Notes under the pieces: model-generated
Databases searched by the model: none
What the model was told of the DNA's origin: nothing
The model's input: the letters and a program-made list of their open reading frames with translations, nothing else
Translations under genes and position numbers: made by a program
In this document: one piece after another, positions 54,534 to 63,319 of the stretch
How positions within the stretch are numbered: the first letter of the stretch is position 1
Layout of the letters: the number at the start of each line of letters is the position of its first letter
NCBI RefSeq assembly: GCF_000733945.1
Contig: NZ_JPOL01000002.1
Coordinates: 754,001-818,000 of the forward strand
Origin: Flavimarina sp. Hel_I_48
Lineage (GTDB): Bacteria > Bacteroidota > Bacteroidia > Flavobacteriales > Flavobacteriaceae
Direction: 5' to 3'
Length of the DNA stretch: 64,000 nucleotides

Positions 54534-56069
54534 TCACCCCAACCACCCTTCACGATCCAGACTCCTGTACTGTATCGCTTCGCTAATGTGCATCCCACTA
54601 ATATTCGCAGCTCCTTCCAGATCGGCGATAGTGCGGGCGACTTTAAGGATGCGGTCGTAGGCGCGTGCGGAGAGGTTTAAGCGTTCCATAGCGGTTTTTA
54701 GCAGGTCTTTAGAAGATTCTTCAAGGGCGCAGTATTTTCTGATCTGTTTTACATGCATCTGCGCATTGTAATGCGTACTGCTTTCCTTAAAGCGTTCGGT
54801 CTGAATATCGCGCGCTTTTGCTACACGCTTTCGTATGGATTCGCTGTTTTCGGCGGGGCGCTCGTCAGAAAGTTTATCAAACGGCACCGGAGTCACTTCA
54901 ATATGAATATCGATACGGTCCAGCAATGGCCCGGAAACTTTGCCCAGATACCGCTGCATTTCCGCAGGACTGCTTACCACGGGCGCATCGGGATCATTAA
55001 AATAACCTCCCGGACTGGGGTTCATACTCGCCACAAGCATAAAACTACTGGGATAGGTCACGGTAAATTTTGCTCGGGAAATAGTCACTTCGCGATCTTC
55101 TAAGGGTTGGCGCATCACCTCGAGCACGGTACGTTTAAATTCTGGCAGTTCGTCAAGAAAGAGCACGCCATTATGCGCCAGCGAAATCTCGCCCGGCTGG
55201 GGATACGCTCCGCCACCCACGAGGGCAACATCGCTAATAGTGTGGTGTGGTGAACGAAATGGACGCTGGGCAATCAATCCTACATGCTCCCGCATCCTGC
55301 CGGTAACACTATGGATTTTTGTGGTTTCCAGTGCTTCGCGCAAGGTCATGGGCGGCAAGATGGAGGGCAGTCTTTTAGCAAGCATTGTTTTTCCAGCTCC
55401 CGGCGGACCGATTAAAATAATATTATGTCCGCCGGCCGCGGCAATTTCCATACAGCGCTTAATAGATTCCTGACCTTTGACATCAGCGAAATCAAAATCT
55501 GGGTTTTGCAGGCTGTTTTTAAATTCCTCACGCGTATCAACCACAAAGCGTTCAAGTTCGGTGCCCTTTTCAAAATGATCTATTAGTTGGGCGATATTTT
55601 CCAGTCCATAGATTTCCAGATCTTTTACGATCGCGGCCTCTTTGGCATTTTGAATGGGAAGGAAAAACTTTTTAAAACCATCTTCCTGCGCTTTTATGGC
55701 AATGGGCAGCGCGCCACGAATGGGCTGTAGGCTTCCATCCAGTGAAAGTTCGCCCATAATAAGAACCTCCTCCAGATTTTCAGCTTTAATTTGTCCGCTG
55801 GCGACCAGAATACCTATGGCAAGCGTAAGATCATACGCCGAGCCTTCTTTGCGCATATCGGCCGGAGCCATGTTGAGGGTTATCTTTTTTCCGGGAATTT
55901 TATAACCGTTGTTTTGAAGTGCAGCGGCGATACGAAAATTACTTTCCTTGATCGCATTATCTGGCAAACCCACCAAATGATACCCAATGCCTTTATCTAT
56001 ATTCACCTCAACGGTAATCGTGGTCGCTTCCACCCCAAAAACGGCTGAGCCATAGACTTTTGTAAGCAT
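54534..56069 (-). CDS. comM: YifB/ComM-family AAA+ ATPase
   Basis: A 511-residue Mg-chelatase-like protein: an N-terminal Lon-protease-like domain (about 1-165), an AAA+ domain with Walker A G-P-P-G-A-G-K-T (about 221-228) and a C-terminal Mg_chelatase_C domain. ComM is a hexameric helicase promoting branch migration during natural transformation. No other competence genes are adjacent. It is complete and apparently monocistronic. Confidence 0.94.
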   Translation of the reverse strand: MLTKVYGSAVFGVEATTITVEVNIDKGIGYHLVGLPDNAIKESNFRIAAALQNNGYKIPGKKITLNMAPADMRKEGSAYDLTLAIGILVASGQIKAENLEEVLIMGELSLDGSLQPIRGALPIAIKAQEDGFKKFFLPIQNAKEAAIVKDLEIYGLENIAQLIDHFEKGTELERFVVDTREEFKNSLQNPDFDFADVKGQESIKRCMEIAAAGGHNIILIGPPGAGKTMLAKRLPSILPPMTLREALETTKIHSVTGRMREHVGLIAQRPFRSPHHTISDVALVGGGAYPQPGEISLAHNGVLFLDELPEFKRTVLEVMRQPLEDREVTISRAKFTVTYPSSFMLVASMNPSPGGYFNDPDAPVVSSPAEMQRYLGKVSGPLLDRIDIHIEVTPVPFDKLSDERPAENSESIRKRVAKARDIQTERFKESSTHYNAQMHVKQIRKYCALEESSKDLLKTAMERLNLSARAYDRILKVARTIADLEGAANISGMHISEAIQYRSLDREGWLG

Positions 56070-56131
56070 AGTTTAAGATTAAGTTGTTTACGAATCTAAA
56101 CTATTTTAAATAAAATGGTATAAAATCATAC

Positions 56132-56168
56132 AAAAACTGCCATTTTCTCTATGAAAATGGCAGTTTTT
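56132..56168. terminator. Strong hairpin terminator after the DUF5615 gene
   Basis: A 16-bp perfect stem (AAAAACTGCCATTTTC with its complement) with a five-base loop and T-runs on both strands. It lies between the DUF5615 gene and comM and ends the former's minus-strand transcript. Confidence 0.92.
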
Positions 56169-56229
56169 CTGATGAATTGTAATTTCACAGTATAGCACAA
56201 TGCAATTCCAGGTCAAAAACGTTTTTCAT

Positions 56230-56574
56230 TTAGAATTGAGATTCGCGAATAATTGTTATTCCACTTGGTAGTTCGGTTTGCAATAACATTTCTAATTGGG
56301 ACATTAAAATTTTCAAATGAGCATAGGTCAATTTGAAGGTATGTAAAATGATAACCGGTAATTGATAATTTTCAAAATTTTGCTGATGCCCTATATTTTT
56401 ATCCGCAGTAATCAAAACATCAAATTTTTCGTTTAGCATAAGTTTTAAAAGTTCACCATTTTTCGTTCCCTTCCACTCCTGATCTGCAACCGTATAAACT
56501 TCATGTTGCGCTTTAAAATTAAGAATGTCCCTCTTTAGCTTGATAGGAATATTTTCATCAAGGAGCAATTTCAT
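56230..56574 (-). CDS. DUF5615 PIN-like protein
   Basis: A 114-residue PIN-like protein with the family opening L-L-D-E-N-I-P, a middle D-V-L-I-T-A-D-K-N-I and acidic residues at PIN positions. DUF5615 proteins are putative ribonuclease toxins, normally encoded after a DUF433 protein, as here. The two genes overlap by 17 bp. It might instead be a degenerate, non-toxic PIN protein. Confidence 0.88.
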   Translation of the reverse strand: MKLLLDENIPIKLKRDILNFKAQHEVYTVADQEWKGTKNGELLKLMLNEKFDVLITADKNIGHQQNFENYQLPVIILHTFKLTYAHLKILMSQLEMLLQTELPSGITIIRESQF

Positions 56575-56794
56575 AAATACGCTGAATTTTATCTGACGTA
56601 AAAAAAGTCCCAGCTAGTTCCAAAACCTCAACAACCTGCCCTTTGTTTACTGTCGGAAAGTCTGTCAAAAATTCATCAATGGCAATGCCGCTTTCCAAAT
56701 GATCAAAAAGGGTCTCAACAGGCACCCGTGTGCCTTTAAAAACCGGTGTTCCCCCTAATATTTCTGGATTGACTTCAATGATTTCAGTTTTCAT
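56558..56794 (-). CDS. DUF433 antitoxin-like protein
   Basis: A 78-residue DUF433 protein from M-K-T-E-I-I (start 56794; an in-frame ATG at 56812 is possible). The hallmark G-G-T-P-V-F-K-G-T-R-V-P-V is at about residues 14-26, and the rest is a small DNA-binding-like helical domain. It overlaps the DUF5615 gene, giving the antitoxin-first order typical of toxin-antitoxin pairs. Confidence 0.9.
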   Translation of the reverse strand: MKTEIIEVNPEILGGTPVFKGTRVPVETLFDHLESGIAIDEFLTDFPTVNKGQVVEVLELAGTFFTSDKIQRIYEIAP

Positions 56795-56866
56795 GACTTT
56801 GATTTTCATCATCTTATTAAAGTAAATTACATCATAATCCCGAATTCACAAAACAAATATCTTTTC

Positions 56867-56949
56867 GCGTTAGGGATTGAAGTGAAAATCCTTTTTGGGA
56901 GGCACGAGCAAAAAGATTACAACGTAAAGCCCGACCCGTAGGGAAACGC
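56867..56949. repeat. 83-bp cloverleaf-like element, solitary copy
   Basis: Same length and arms as the copies near the EamA gene, but diverged at several loop positions and with no gene-tail copy beside it. It lies between argH and the DUF433 gene. Confidence 0.75.
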
Positions 56950-57034
56950 CCAAAACCAATAAAACAACAGAAAATCAAAATAAATTATAGATATCAGTCT
57001 TTTCAATAGAAGAAAGCCGAAAAAAATTTTCCTA

Positions 57035-58318
57035 TTACTTGGTGAAATGTTTCATTTTCATCCTAATTTGCTCCAGGCCAGGATTATGAATACTGCCCAT
57101 ATGCGTGTGGTTTTTGCCCTTTTTAGGCGAATAATTACCACTTTCTACCTCTTTTCCGATAATCTGATAGGCTTCGCGGAAGGTTTTTCCGTCCATTACC
57201 AAATCATTGATGCTGTCTACCGTAAACAGGTATTTGTATTTTTCATCCTGAAGATCAATTGCTTTTACCTGTACCTGAGCGATACTGTAATCAAAGATTT
57301 CCAGGATATCTTTCATCGTTTCTACAGCACTGATCGTGTTTTCCTTGAGCACTTGATAATCGCGGTGATAACCGCTGGGAAGGTTGTTTGTGATCAGGAT
57401 CATTTCTGTGGAAAGCGCCTGGATTTTATTGCATTTTCCGCGAATAAGCTCAAAAACATCAGGATTTTTCTTGTGGGGCATAATGCTGCTGCCGGTAGTC
57501 AGCGCGTCTGGGAAGCTCACAAACCCAAAATTCTGACTCATATACAGGCAGATATCCATCGCAAAACGTGCCAGGGTATTTGCTAATCCGCCAAGGGTGG
57601 AAGCCAGTGTGCGCTCACTTTTACCGCGGCTCATCTGGGCAGCGACCACATTGTATTTCAAGGTCTGAAAATCCAGTTCAACCGTTGTGTATTCCCGGTT
57701 GATGGGAAACGAACTACCATAACCTGCTGCAGAGCCCAGCGGATTTTGATCTACGACTTTTTGTGTGGCGTTGAGCATGATCATATCGTCAATGAGCAGT
57801 TCCGCATACGCGGAAAACCAAAGTCCGAAACTGCTGGGCATCGCCACCTGCAAATGCGTATAGCCAGGAAGGAGTTGGTCTTTATGCGTTTCGGCAAGCT
57901 GCAGTAAAGTTTCAAAAAGGGAAAAGGTGCGCTCTTTTATCCCCTGAATATTTTCTTTAAAATAAAGTTGGAGAGCAACTAAAACCTGATCGTTACGGGA
58001 GCGCGCGGTGTGTACTTTTTTTCCGGTATCGCCAAGAATCAAAGTTAGCTCCGCTTCAATTTTACTGTGGATATCTTCATATTCCGGTTCGATGACAAAA
58101 TCTTCACTGGCCGCTTTTTCTTCCAAAACATCCAACTCCGGTAAGAGGGAATCCAATTCCTCCTGGGTTAGAATACCAATTTTCTGTAGCATTTTTACAT
58201 GGGCACGCGTGGCACGTACATCATATTTTGCGATATGTACATCGATCTCGCGATCGTTACCTACCGTAAATTCCATGATTTTATCGTCTATGTTGGTTCC
58301 TTTTTCCCAGAGTTTCAT
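57035..58318 (-). CDS. argH: Argininosuccinate lyase
   Basis: A 427-residue lyase that splits argininosuccinate to arginine and fumarate. The superfamily signature G-S-S-I-M-P-H-K-K-N-P lies near residue 280, with T-A-R-S-R-N-D-Q earlier. It is somewhat shorter than the 460-residue E. coli enzyme but complete. It has its own promoter and is separated from argB/argE by the arsenic operon and a metallopeptidase gene. Confidence 0.95.
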   Translation of the reverse strand: MKLWEKGTNIDDKIMEFTVGNDREIDVHIAKYDVRATRAHVKMLQKIGILTQEELDSLLPELDVLEEKAASEDFVIEPEYEDIHSKIEAELTLILGDTGKKVHTARSRNDQVLVALQLYFKENIQGIKERTFSLFETLLQLAETHKDQLLPGYTHLQVAMPSSFGLWFSAYAELLIDDMIMLNATQKVVDQNPLGSAAGYGSSFPINREYTTVELDFQTLKYNVVAAQMSRGKSERTLASTLGGLANTLARFAMDICLYMSQNFGFVSFPDALTTGSSIMPHKKNPDVFELIRGKCNKIQALSTEMILITNNLPSGYHRDYQVLKENTISAVETMKDILEIFDYSIAQVQVKAIDLQDEKYKYLFTVDSINDLVMDGKTFREAYQIIGKEVESGNYSPKKGKNHTHMGSIHNPGLEQIRMKMKHFTK

Positions 58319-58380
58319 AAATCTTTGTTTTGCCTTTTAAAATGGCTTTGTTTTTAAATGTTTAGCGTTTGGCTTACTTT

Positions 58381-58388
58381 CAAATATA
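58381..58388 (-). promoter_or_regulatory. Promoter of argH
   Basis: TATATTTG on the minus strand, with TTG 18 bp further upstream, places the transcript start about 55 bp before the ATG. Confidence 0.55.
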
Positions 58389-58524
58389 CTTAATATGGAC
58401 TGCTTGCAATCCAGAAGATATTTCTGGATAGTATTTTAAAGTAAGACTACTCAAATGAAATTCCAGCGGTATTACTATTCCGAAGTATTTCTAAACTCAA
58501 CCTGACAAACCCTAAAAATCGTTA

Positions 58525-59412
58525 TTAAAGAGACTCCGCGTTGAACGTATCGCCCTGCGAAATATCCCCGGTTTCAAAACCTTTTTTAAACCATCGCATG
58601 CGCTGTTCAGACGTGCCGTGGGTAAAGGAGTCAGGAACCACCCTACCGCTTGATTGTCGCTGCAATCTATCGTCACCAATGGCGTTTGCGGCATTGAGGG
58701 CTTCCCGTAAATCCCCTTCTTCCATCATTTGCGACCTGTTTTGCGAGCGATTTGCCCAGACGCCTGCCAGAAAATCGGCCTGAAGCTCCAACCGCACGGA
58801 GTATTTATTGAATTCTGTCTCACTTAATTGGCCTCTGAGTCTATTTACCTTGTCAGTAGTCCCCATCAGTTTTTGAATGTGATGACCCACCTCGTGCGCT
58901 ATGACATAAGCCTGTGCAAAGTCACCGGGGGCATTCATCTTGTTTTCCATATCCTCAAAAAAACTAAGGTCCAGGTACAACTTCTCGTCCCCGGGACAAT
59001 AAAAAGGGCCGGTTGCACTAGAAGCATATCCGCAAGCGGAAGATACCGAACCTGTAAAAAGAACCAGGGTTGGCTCGCGGTACCCATCCAGGACTTTATT
59101 CCATACGTCTTCGGTACTGGCTAATATGGTGGCGCTAAAAGCTGCCTCCTTGTTCTCTTTGTCCGTTCCCTGATAAGGTTGGGAAGAAACGCTTTGACTG
59201 CCACCACCAAGAAAATCACCTATAAAAGTCAACGGGTTATTACCGGTCACAAATGAAAATACCAGGACGAGCCCCACAATGATCAAACCTACTTTTGAAA
59301 AAAGAAGTTTTATCAATGGCGCAAGAAGCATGGGACTTAATCCCCCTCCAGAGCTGGATTGTCCCCTACGGTCATCTACATTTGAACTTTGACGTTTGCC
59401 TCTCCATTTCAT
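58525..59412 (-). CDS. YpfJ-type zinc metallopeptidase
   Basis: A 295-residue protein with a glycine/serine-rich N-terminus, one transmembrane helix (about 36-54) and a periplasmic domain with the zinc motif A-H-E-V-G-H-H-I-Q near 168-176. Q-A-D-F-L-A-G-V-W-A-N supplies the likely third ligand, and the end S-D-x-H-G-T-S-E-Q-R pattern appears as T-H-G-T-S-E-Q-R. Members of this putative neutral zinc metallopeptidase family are uncharacterised. Its position between ars and argH genes seems incidental. Confidence 0.92.
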   Translation of the reverse strand: MKWRGKRQSSNVDDRRGQSSSGGGLSPMLLAPLIKLLFSKVGLIIVGLVLVFSFVTGNNPLTFIGDFLGGGSQSVSSQPYQGTDKENKEAAFSATILASTEDVWNKVLDGYREPTLVLFTGSVSSACGYASSATGPFYCPGDEKLYLDLSFFEDMENKMNAPGDFAQAYVIAHEVGHHIQKLMGTTDKVNRLRGQLSETEFNKYSVRLELQADFLAGVWANRSQNRSQMMEEGDLREALNAANAIGDDRLQRQSSGRVVPDSFTHGTSEQRMRWFKKGFETGDISQGDTFNAESL

Positions 59413-59567
59413 TTGAATACAGTATTTATTTCAAAAAGTTAAACTATACTATTTAGCGCGATAATTTGATTGAATTATTGATTTTTTTGATCTCCATAAT
59501 CCCTGAGTTCTTTTCTTTTTAAACTTCGGAAACCAGCAATAAATCGGTATAAAAAGCATGTAAAATT

Positions 59568-59593
59568 ACCTAAAAACCAAGTAATTTTTAGGT
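59568..59593 (-). terminator. Likely terminator of the arsenic operon
   Basis: ACCTAAAAA and TTTTTAGGT form a 9-bp stem that includes the acr3 stop codon, followed on the minus strand by AATTTT. Confidence 0.6.
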
Positions 59594-60637
59594 AGGAAGG
59601 CTATCAAAATACTTTTTCTTTAACCAGAAAGCGACGCGTACCAGAACAATGAGTGCCGGGACTTCCACCAGCGGACCAATAACCCCGGCAAATGCCTGTC
59701 CTGAATTAAGTCCAAAAACAGCGATGGCAACCGCAATGGCGAGTTCAAAATTATTCCCGGCAGCCGTAAACGCCACCGAAGCGGTTTTGTCATACGTAGC
59801 CCCCAGCGCCCTGGTCATAAAAAATCCAATGAGGAACATAAGCGCGAAATAGATCAGTAAAGGCACCGCAATGAGCAGTACATCCATAGGTATTTCCACA
59901 ATTAATTCGCCTTTTAAAGAAAACATGACCACAATGGTAAAAAGCAGCGCAATAAGCGTTAGCGGTGAGATGGCGGGAATGAATGTTTGAGTATACCACT
60001 CTTCACCTTTTAGTTTTACCAAAATATACCGACTCAAAATGCCCATGACAAACGGAATCCCCAAATAGATGGCGACACTTTCTGCGATCGTGGCAATGGA
60101 AATATCTACAATGGCACTTTCAAAGCCAAAATATGGAGGCAGCACCGTGATGAAAATCCACGCATAAAAACTATACGCAAACACCTGAAAAATACTGTTA
60201 AGCGCGACTAAACCGGCACCATATTCACTGCTGCCTTCCGCGAGGTCATTCCATACCAGCACCATGGCAATGCAGCGTGCCAGGCCTATAAGAATCAACC
60301 CTACCATATATTCTGGATAATCCCTTAAGAAAGTGATCGCGAGAAAAAACATGAGTACAGGGCCAATAATCCAATTCAGGATTAAAGAGATCGAAAGGAT
60401 TTTAGTGTTTTTAAAAACCTTTGGCAAGAGTGTATAATTCACTTTCGCCAGCGGTGGGTACATCATTAAAATAAGACCGATCGCTATGGGAATATTGGTC
60501 GTGCCGCTATTAAAGGAATTGATAAAAACCGGAAATCGAGGAATAAAATAACCCAGGCCCACCCCTATCGCCATGGCCACAAAAATCCATAAGGTCAGGT
60601 TTCTATCCAGAAAATTCAGCTTTTTTGCTTGTGCCAT
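59588..60637 (-). CDS. acr3: Arsenite efflux protein Acr3
   Basis: A 349-residue inner-membrane carrier of the BASS fold with ten hydrophobic segments. The conserved essential Cys is in [11 protein letters not shown], and [12 protein letters not shown] is the other hallmark. It exports arsenite or antimonite. Last gene of the minus-strand arsR-DUF6428-arsC-acr3 operon, starting 3 bp after the upstream stop. Confidence 0.96.
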   Translation of the reverse strand: MAQAKKLNFLDRNLTLWIFVAMAIGVGLGYFIPRFPVFINSFNSGTTNIPIAIGLILMMYPPLAKVNYTLLPKVFKNTKILSISLILNWIIGPVLMFFLAITFLRDYPEYMVGLILIGLARCIAMVLVWNDLAEGSSEYGAGLVALNSIFQVFAYSFYAWIFITVLPPYFGFESAIVDISIATIAESVAIYLGIPFVMGILSRYILVKLKGEEWYTQTFIPAISPLTLIALLFTIVVMFSLKGELIVEIPMDVLLIAVPLLIYFALMFLIGFFMTRALGATYDKTASVAFTAAGNNFELAIAVAIAVFGLNSGQAFAGVIGPLVEVPALIVLVRVAFWLKKKYFDSLPT

Positions 60638-60640
60638 TGT

Positions 60641-61273
60641 TTAGGGTTGAATTTGGGAGAAAACATACAACAGTTCCGTAGCGATTTCAAGGCTTCGCTC
60701 GTTATATTTTTCTGCCTGTTCAGGTGTTTTATCGAAAATCTTGGGATCGTCAAAGGGCATTGAAATGCGCTGCGCTGCCCCGGCAACTATAGGGCAATCC
60801 CCATCTGCCTTCGAACAGGTGAGAACGGCAGCAAATTCAGTTTTTGGATTAAAAGTATCATCCAGCGTTTTTGAAAATGCAATTACGGGGTGCGCATTAT
60901 CAGCATAAGTCACGCTATAAACAGGATTTTCACCGCTAGAAAGCGACGCCACCTGAAAACCTGAATTTTGCAAGGTTTCCATAATCATGGGAAAAACAGC
61001 CGTAGCCTCGGTACCGGCAGAATAACAATACACATTTTGCAGGCTGAAATGCTGGGCGATTGCCTGTGCCCAGATCTGGGCCAGATGGCTTCTTCTGGAA
61101 TTGTGGGTGCAAATAAAATTGATCCTGATCTCCTGGCGCCTGGTACATTTTGACTGTATGAAATTCACCAGCGGCTGTAAATTTATTTTGCGCTCTTCTG
61201 GGAGCTGCTTTGGTTTTAAACCATTAAGCACTTTGATGATCTCAGGAAATAACGGACTTTTTTTTGACGCCAT
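60641..61273 (-). CDS. Arsenate reductase-like low-MW phosphatase
   Basis: A 210-residue protein whose core is an LMWPTP/ArsC fold with the P-loop F-I-C-T-H-N-S-R-R-S-H-L-A-Q (C-x5-R, Cys near residue 54) and further Cys in T-C-S-K-A-D-G-D-C-P. It probably reduces arsenate to arsenite for Acr3. About 45 extra N-terminal residues precede the usual start. It sits directly before acr3. Confidence 0.9.
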   Translation of the reverse strand: MASKKSPLFPEIIKVLNGLKPKQLPEERKINLQPLVNFIQSKCTRRQEIRINFICTHNSRRSHLAQIWAQAIAQHFSLQNVYCYSAGTEATAVFPMIMETLQNSGFQVASLSSGENPVYSVTYADNAHPVIAFSKTLDDTFNPKTEFAAVLTCSKADGDCPIVAGAAQRISMPFDDPKIFDKTPEQAEKYNERSLEIATELLYVFSQIQP

Positions 61274-61291
61274 TTTATATTTTTTTTTAAG

Positions 61292-61759
61292 CTAGCAGCA
61301 GTTTCCGCCAGGAGAACACACCGGCTTTTTATGTAGATCCTGAAGCTTTACTTTAGGTTTTTCTTCTGGAATACCGCATTTCTCTTTTGCCAGGCAATCG
61401 GTTTGTGTTGTGGTCAATAAAAACTTCGTTCCGTCAAAATCCAACCCGAATTTCGCAATGGTTTCTGCCTGATATTCAACTTCAATTTCTAAATCGCCCA
61501 GTTCTAAAATTCGTTCTGAAAGTGTAACGATTTCCAACAATTTATCAGGATGCAACCGGTGATCATAATCGCCTGCTTTCCACAATTGCAGGCTTATTAC
61601 TTCTTCATTACGCACCGTACCGCCACAATCGATGAAATTCTTGGTTATTTTCCCAACTTCGGTGACATGAAAATGGCTGGGGACCAAGTGACCATCCGGT
61701 AATTGAAACGCAATAGTTTCTAATGTTTCAAGCTTGTTTTTTAATTCTGAAAGTCTCAT
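61292..61759 (-). CDS. DUF6428 protein of the arsenic operon
   Basis: A 155-residue soluble protein of a family found with ars genes. Its C-terminus is cysteine-rich: two Cys near T-D-C-L-A-K-E-K-C, one in K-P-V-C-S and a final N-C-C. Histidines in S-H-F-H-V also stand out. These suggest metalloid or metal binding, perhaps as a chaperone or sensor, but no function is established. It lies between arsR and the reductase gene. Confidence 0.82.
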   Translation of the reverse strand: MRLSELKNKLETLETIAFQLPDGHLVPSHFHVTEVGKITKNFIDCGGTVRNEEVISLQLWKAGDYDHRLHPDKLLEIVTLSERILELGDLEIEVEYQAETIAKFGLDFDGTKFLLTTTQTDCLAKEKCGIPEEKPKVKLQDLHKKPVCSPGGNCC

Positions 61760-61800
61760 ATCTGTTAAACTTTACAATATCACGATTAAAACGTATTCTT

Positions 61801-62130
61801 TTAGCAGCATTCTTGATTGATCGCATCTTGATCTAAAAATTCAGTCATCACCGCTTTCATTGTTAACCAATTTTGCGCATTAATACAATAACAAACGCTG
61901 GTGCCTTCAATTGTACCCTTTATCAAACCTAATTGTTTTAATTCTTTTAAATGTTGGGAAATCGTGGGTTGTGCGAGTCCGATCTCGTTGACCAGATCTC
62001 CACAAAAACAAGTATTGATTTTAAATAAATGCTGCAAAATGGCCACACGCGCAGGATGCCCGAACGCTTTTGCAAAACGTGCGATTTCATTTTGCTTATC
62101 CGTAAAGATTTCTGTTTTGACTAAACCCAT
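61801..62130 (-). CDS. arsR: ArsR-family repressor
   Basis: A 109-residue winged-helix repressor (H-P-A-R-V-A-I-L near residue 24; recognition helix L-A-Q-P-T-I-S-Q-H-L-K-E-L). Cysteines in C-F-C-G-D and a C-terminal C-C are candidate arsenite ligands. The start at 62130 (M-G-L-V-K-T-E) is chosen because the longer frame from 62184 would run through the palindromic operator. It controls the operon that it heads. Confidence 0.93.
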   Translation of the reverse strand: MGLVKTEIFTDKQNEIARFAKAFGHPARVAILQHLFKINTCFCGDLVNEIGLAQPTISQHLKELKQLGLIKGTIEGTSVCYCINAQNWLTMKAVMTEFLDQDAINQECC

Positions 62131-62143
62131 TTTATATTTGTAT

Positions 62144-62159
62144 ATCGCAATATTACGAT
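62144..62159. promoter_or_regulatory. Candidate ArsR operator
   Basis: ATCGCAATATTACGAT is a 16-bp near-perfect palindrome (one mismatched pair) 13 bp upstream of the arsR start, where an autoregulating repressor would bind. Confidence 0.6.
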
Positions 62160-62248
62160 GATAAAGGCAATATTCCAATTTCAATTCAAAAAAACCAAAT
62201 CGGTTTTAGCTAGAAATCAGCTTACCCAATCCAGTTTTAGAAAGATTT

Positions 62249-63319
62249 TCAGCGTAAAATCCTATGCAGCAATTCAATGTAAATTTCAATCCCTTCCTCA
62301 ATTTCGCTAACATAGATAAATTCATCTGCACTATGCGAGCGCGTGCTGTCACCGGGACCTAGTTTTAGCGATGGACATGTAAGGGTGGCCTGATCGCTGA
62401 GCGTGGGCGAACCATACGTTTTCCTACCTAGGGCAATCCCCGCTTTTACAAGTTCATGATCTGTGGGAATGGAAGACGAATTCAAGCGCAAACTACGCGG
62501 TATTAAGGTATCGCAAGGTGATTTTTCGATCAATATATCGGCTATTTCCTGATTGGTGTATTTATCATTGACGCGTACATCAATGACAAGCGCCACATCT
62601 GCAGGTACGGCATTGTGCTGCTTACCCCCATTGATCTGGGTTACGGTCATTTTCACTTCGCCCAGGGCTTCGGAAACCTCTTCAAATTTAAAATCCCTGA
62701 ACCATTCCAGTACCGGGATACAGTTATATATCGCGTTGTAATCATTGGGGTGTGCGGCGTGTGACGGCGTGCCTTTTACCAGCGCATCAAAAACCACCAG
62801 CCCTTTTTCTGCAACGGCGAGGTGCATCTGTGTAGGTTCGCCCACAATGGCAACATCAATCTTAGGGATTATGGCCAGCATGCTGTTCAAACCATTGGGA
62901 CCGCTACTTTCTTCTTCCGCGGAAGCGACCAGTACCAGATTATAGTTCAGGTCTTTTTCCGCATAAAAATAAGTGAACGTGGCAATCAGTGAAACCAGGC
63001 AACCGCCGGCATCATTGCTGCCCAAACCAAATAACTTACCATCTTTGACAAAGGGTTCATAAGGATCGTTTGTATAGCCATTATTGGGCTGTACGGTATC
63101 ATGATGACTGTTCAGTAACAACGTAGGTTTCTTCTCATCAAAATCCTTATTTACCGCCCAGATGTTATTTTTCTCCCGTTTATAGTCAATTTTATGGCTT
63201 TTAAACCAGTTTTCCAGGTGCAGCGCGGTGCCTTCTTCCTGTGAGGAAAAAGACTGCGTGGCGATCAGGTTTTTTAAAAGTGCTAAAGCTTCGGTTTGTA
63301 AAGTAGTTATCTCGATCAT
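62249..63319 (-). CDS. argE: M20 deacylase of arginine synthesis (ArgE-like)
   Basis: A 356-residue M20 zinc peptidase with N-S-H-H-D-T-V near residue 76, G-S-N-D-A-G-G and A-S-A-E-E-E-S-S-G. It would release ornithine/citrulline from an N-acyl derivative. In Bacteroidota the pathway is known to use N-succinyl in place of N-acetyl intermediates, so this may be the succinyl form. The ATG overlaps the argB stop (ATGA), so the two genes are coupled. Confidence 0.92.
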   Translation of the reverse strand: MIEITTLQTEALALLKNLIATQSFSSQEEGTALHLENWFKSHKIDYKREKNNIWAVNKDFDEKKPTLLLNSHHDTVQPNNGYTNDPYEPFVKDGKLFGLGSNDAGGCLVSLIATFTYFYAEKDLNYNLVLVASAEEESSGPNGLNSMLAIIPKIDVAIVGEPTQMHLAVAEKGLVVFDALVKGTPSHAAHPNDYNAIYNCIPVLEWFRDFKFEEVSEALGEVKMTVTQINGGKQHNAVPADVALVIDVRVNDKYTNQEIADILIEKSPCDTLIPRSLRLNSSSIPTDHELVKAGIALGRKTYGSPTLSDQATLTCPSLKLGPGDSTRSHSADEFIYVSEIEEGIEIYIELLHRILR

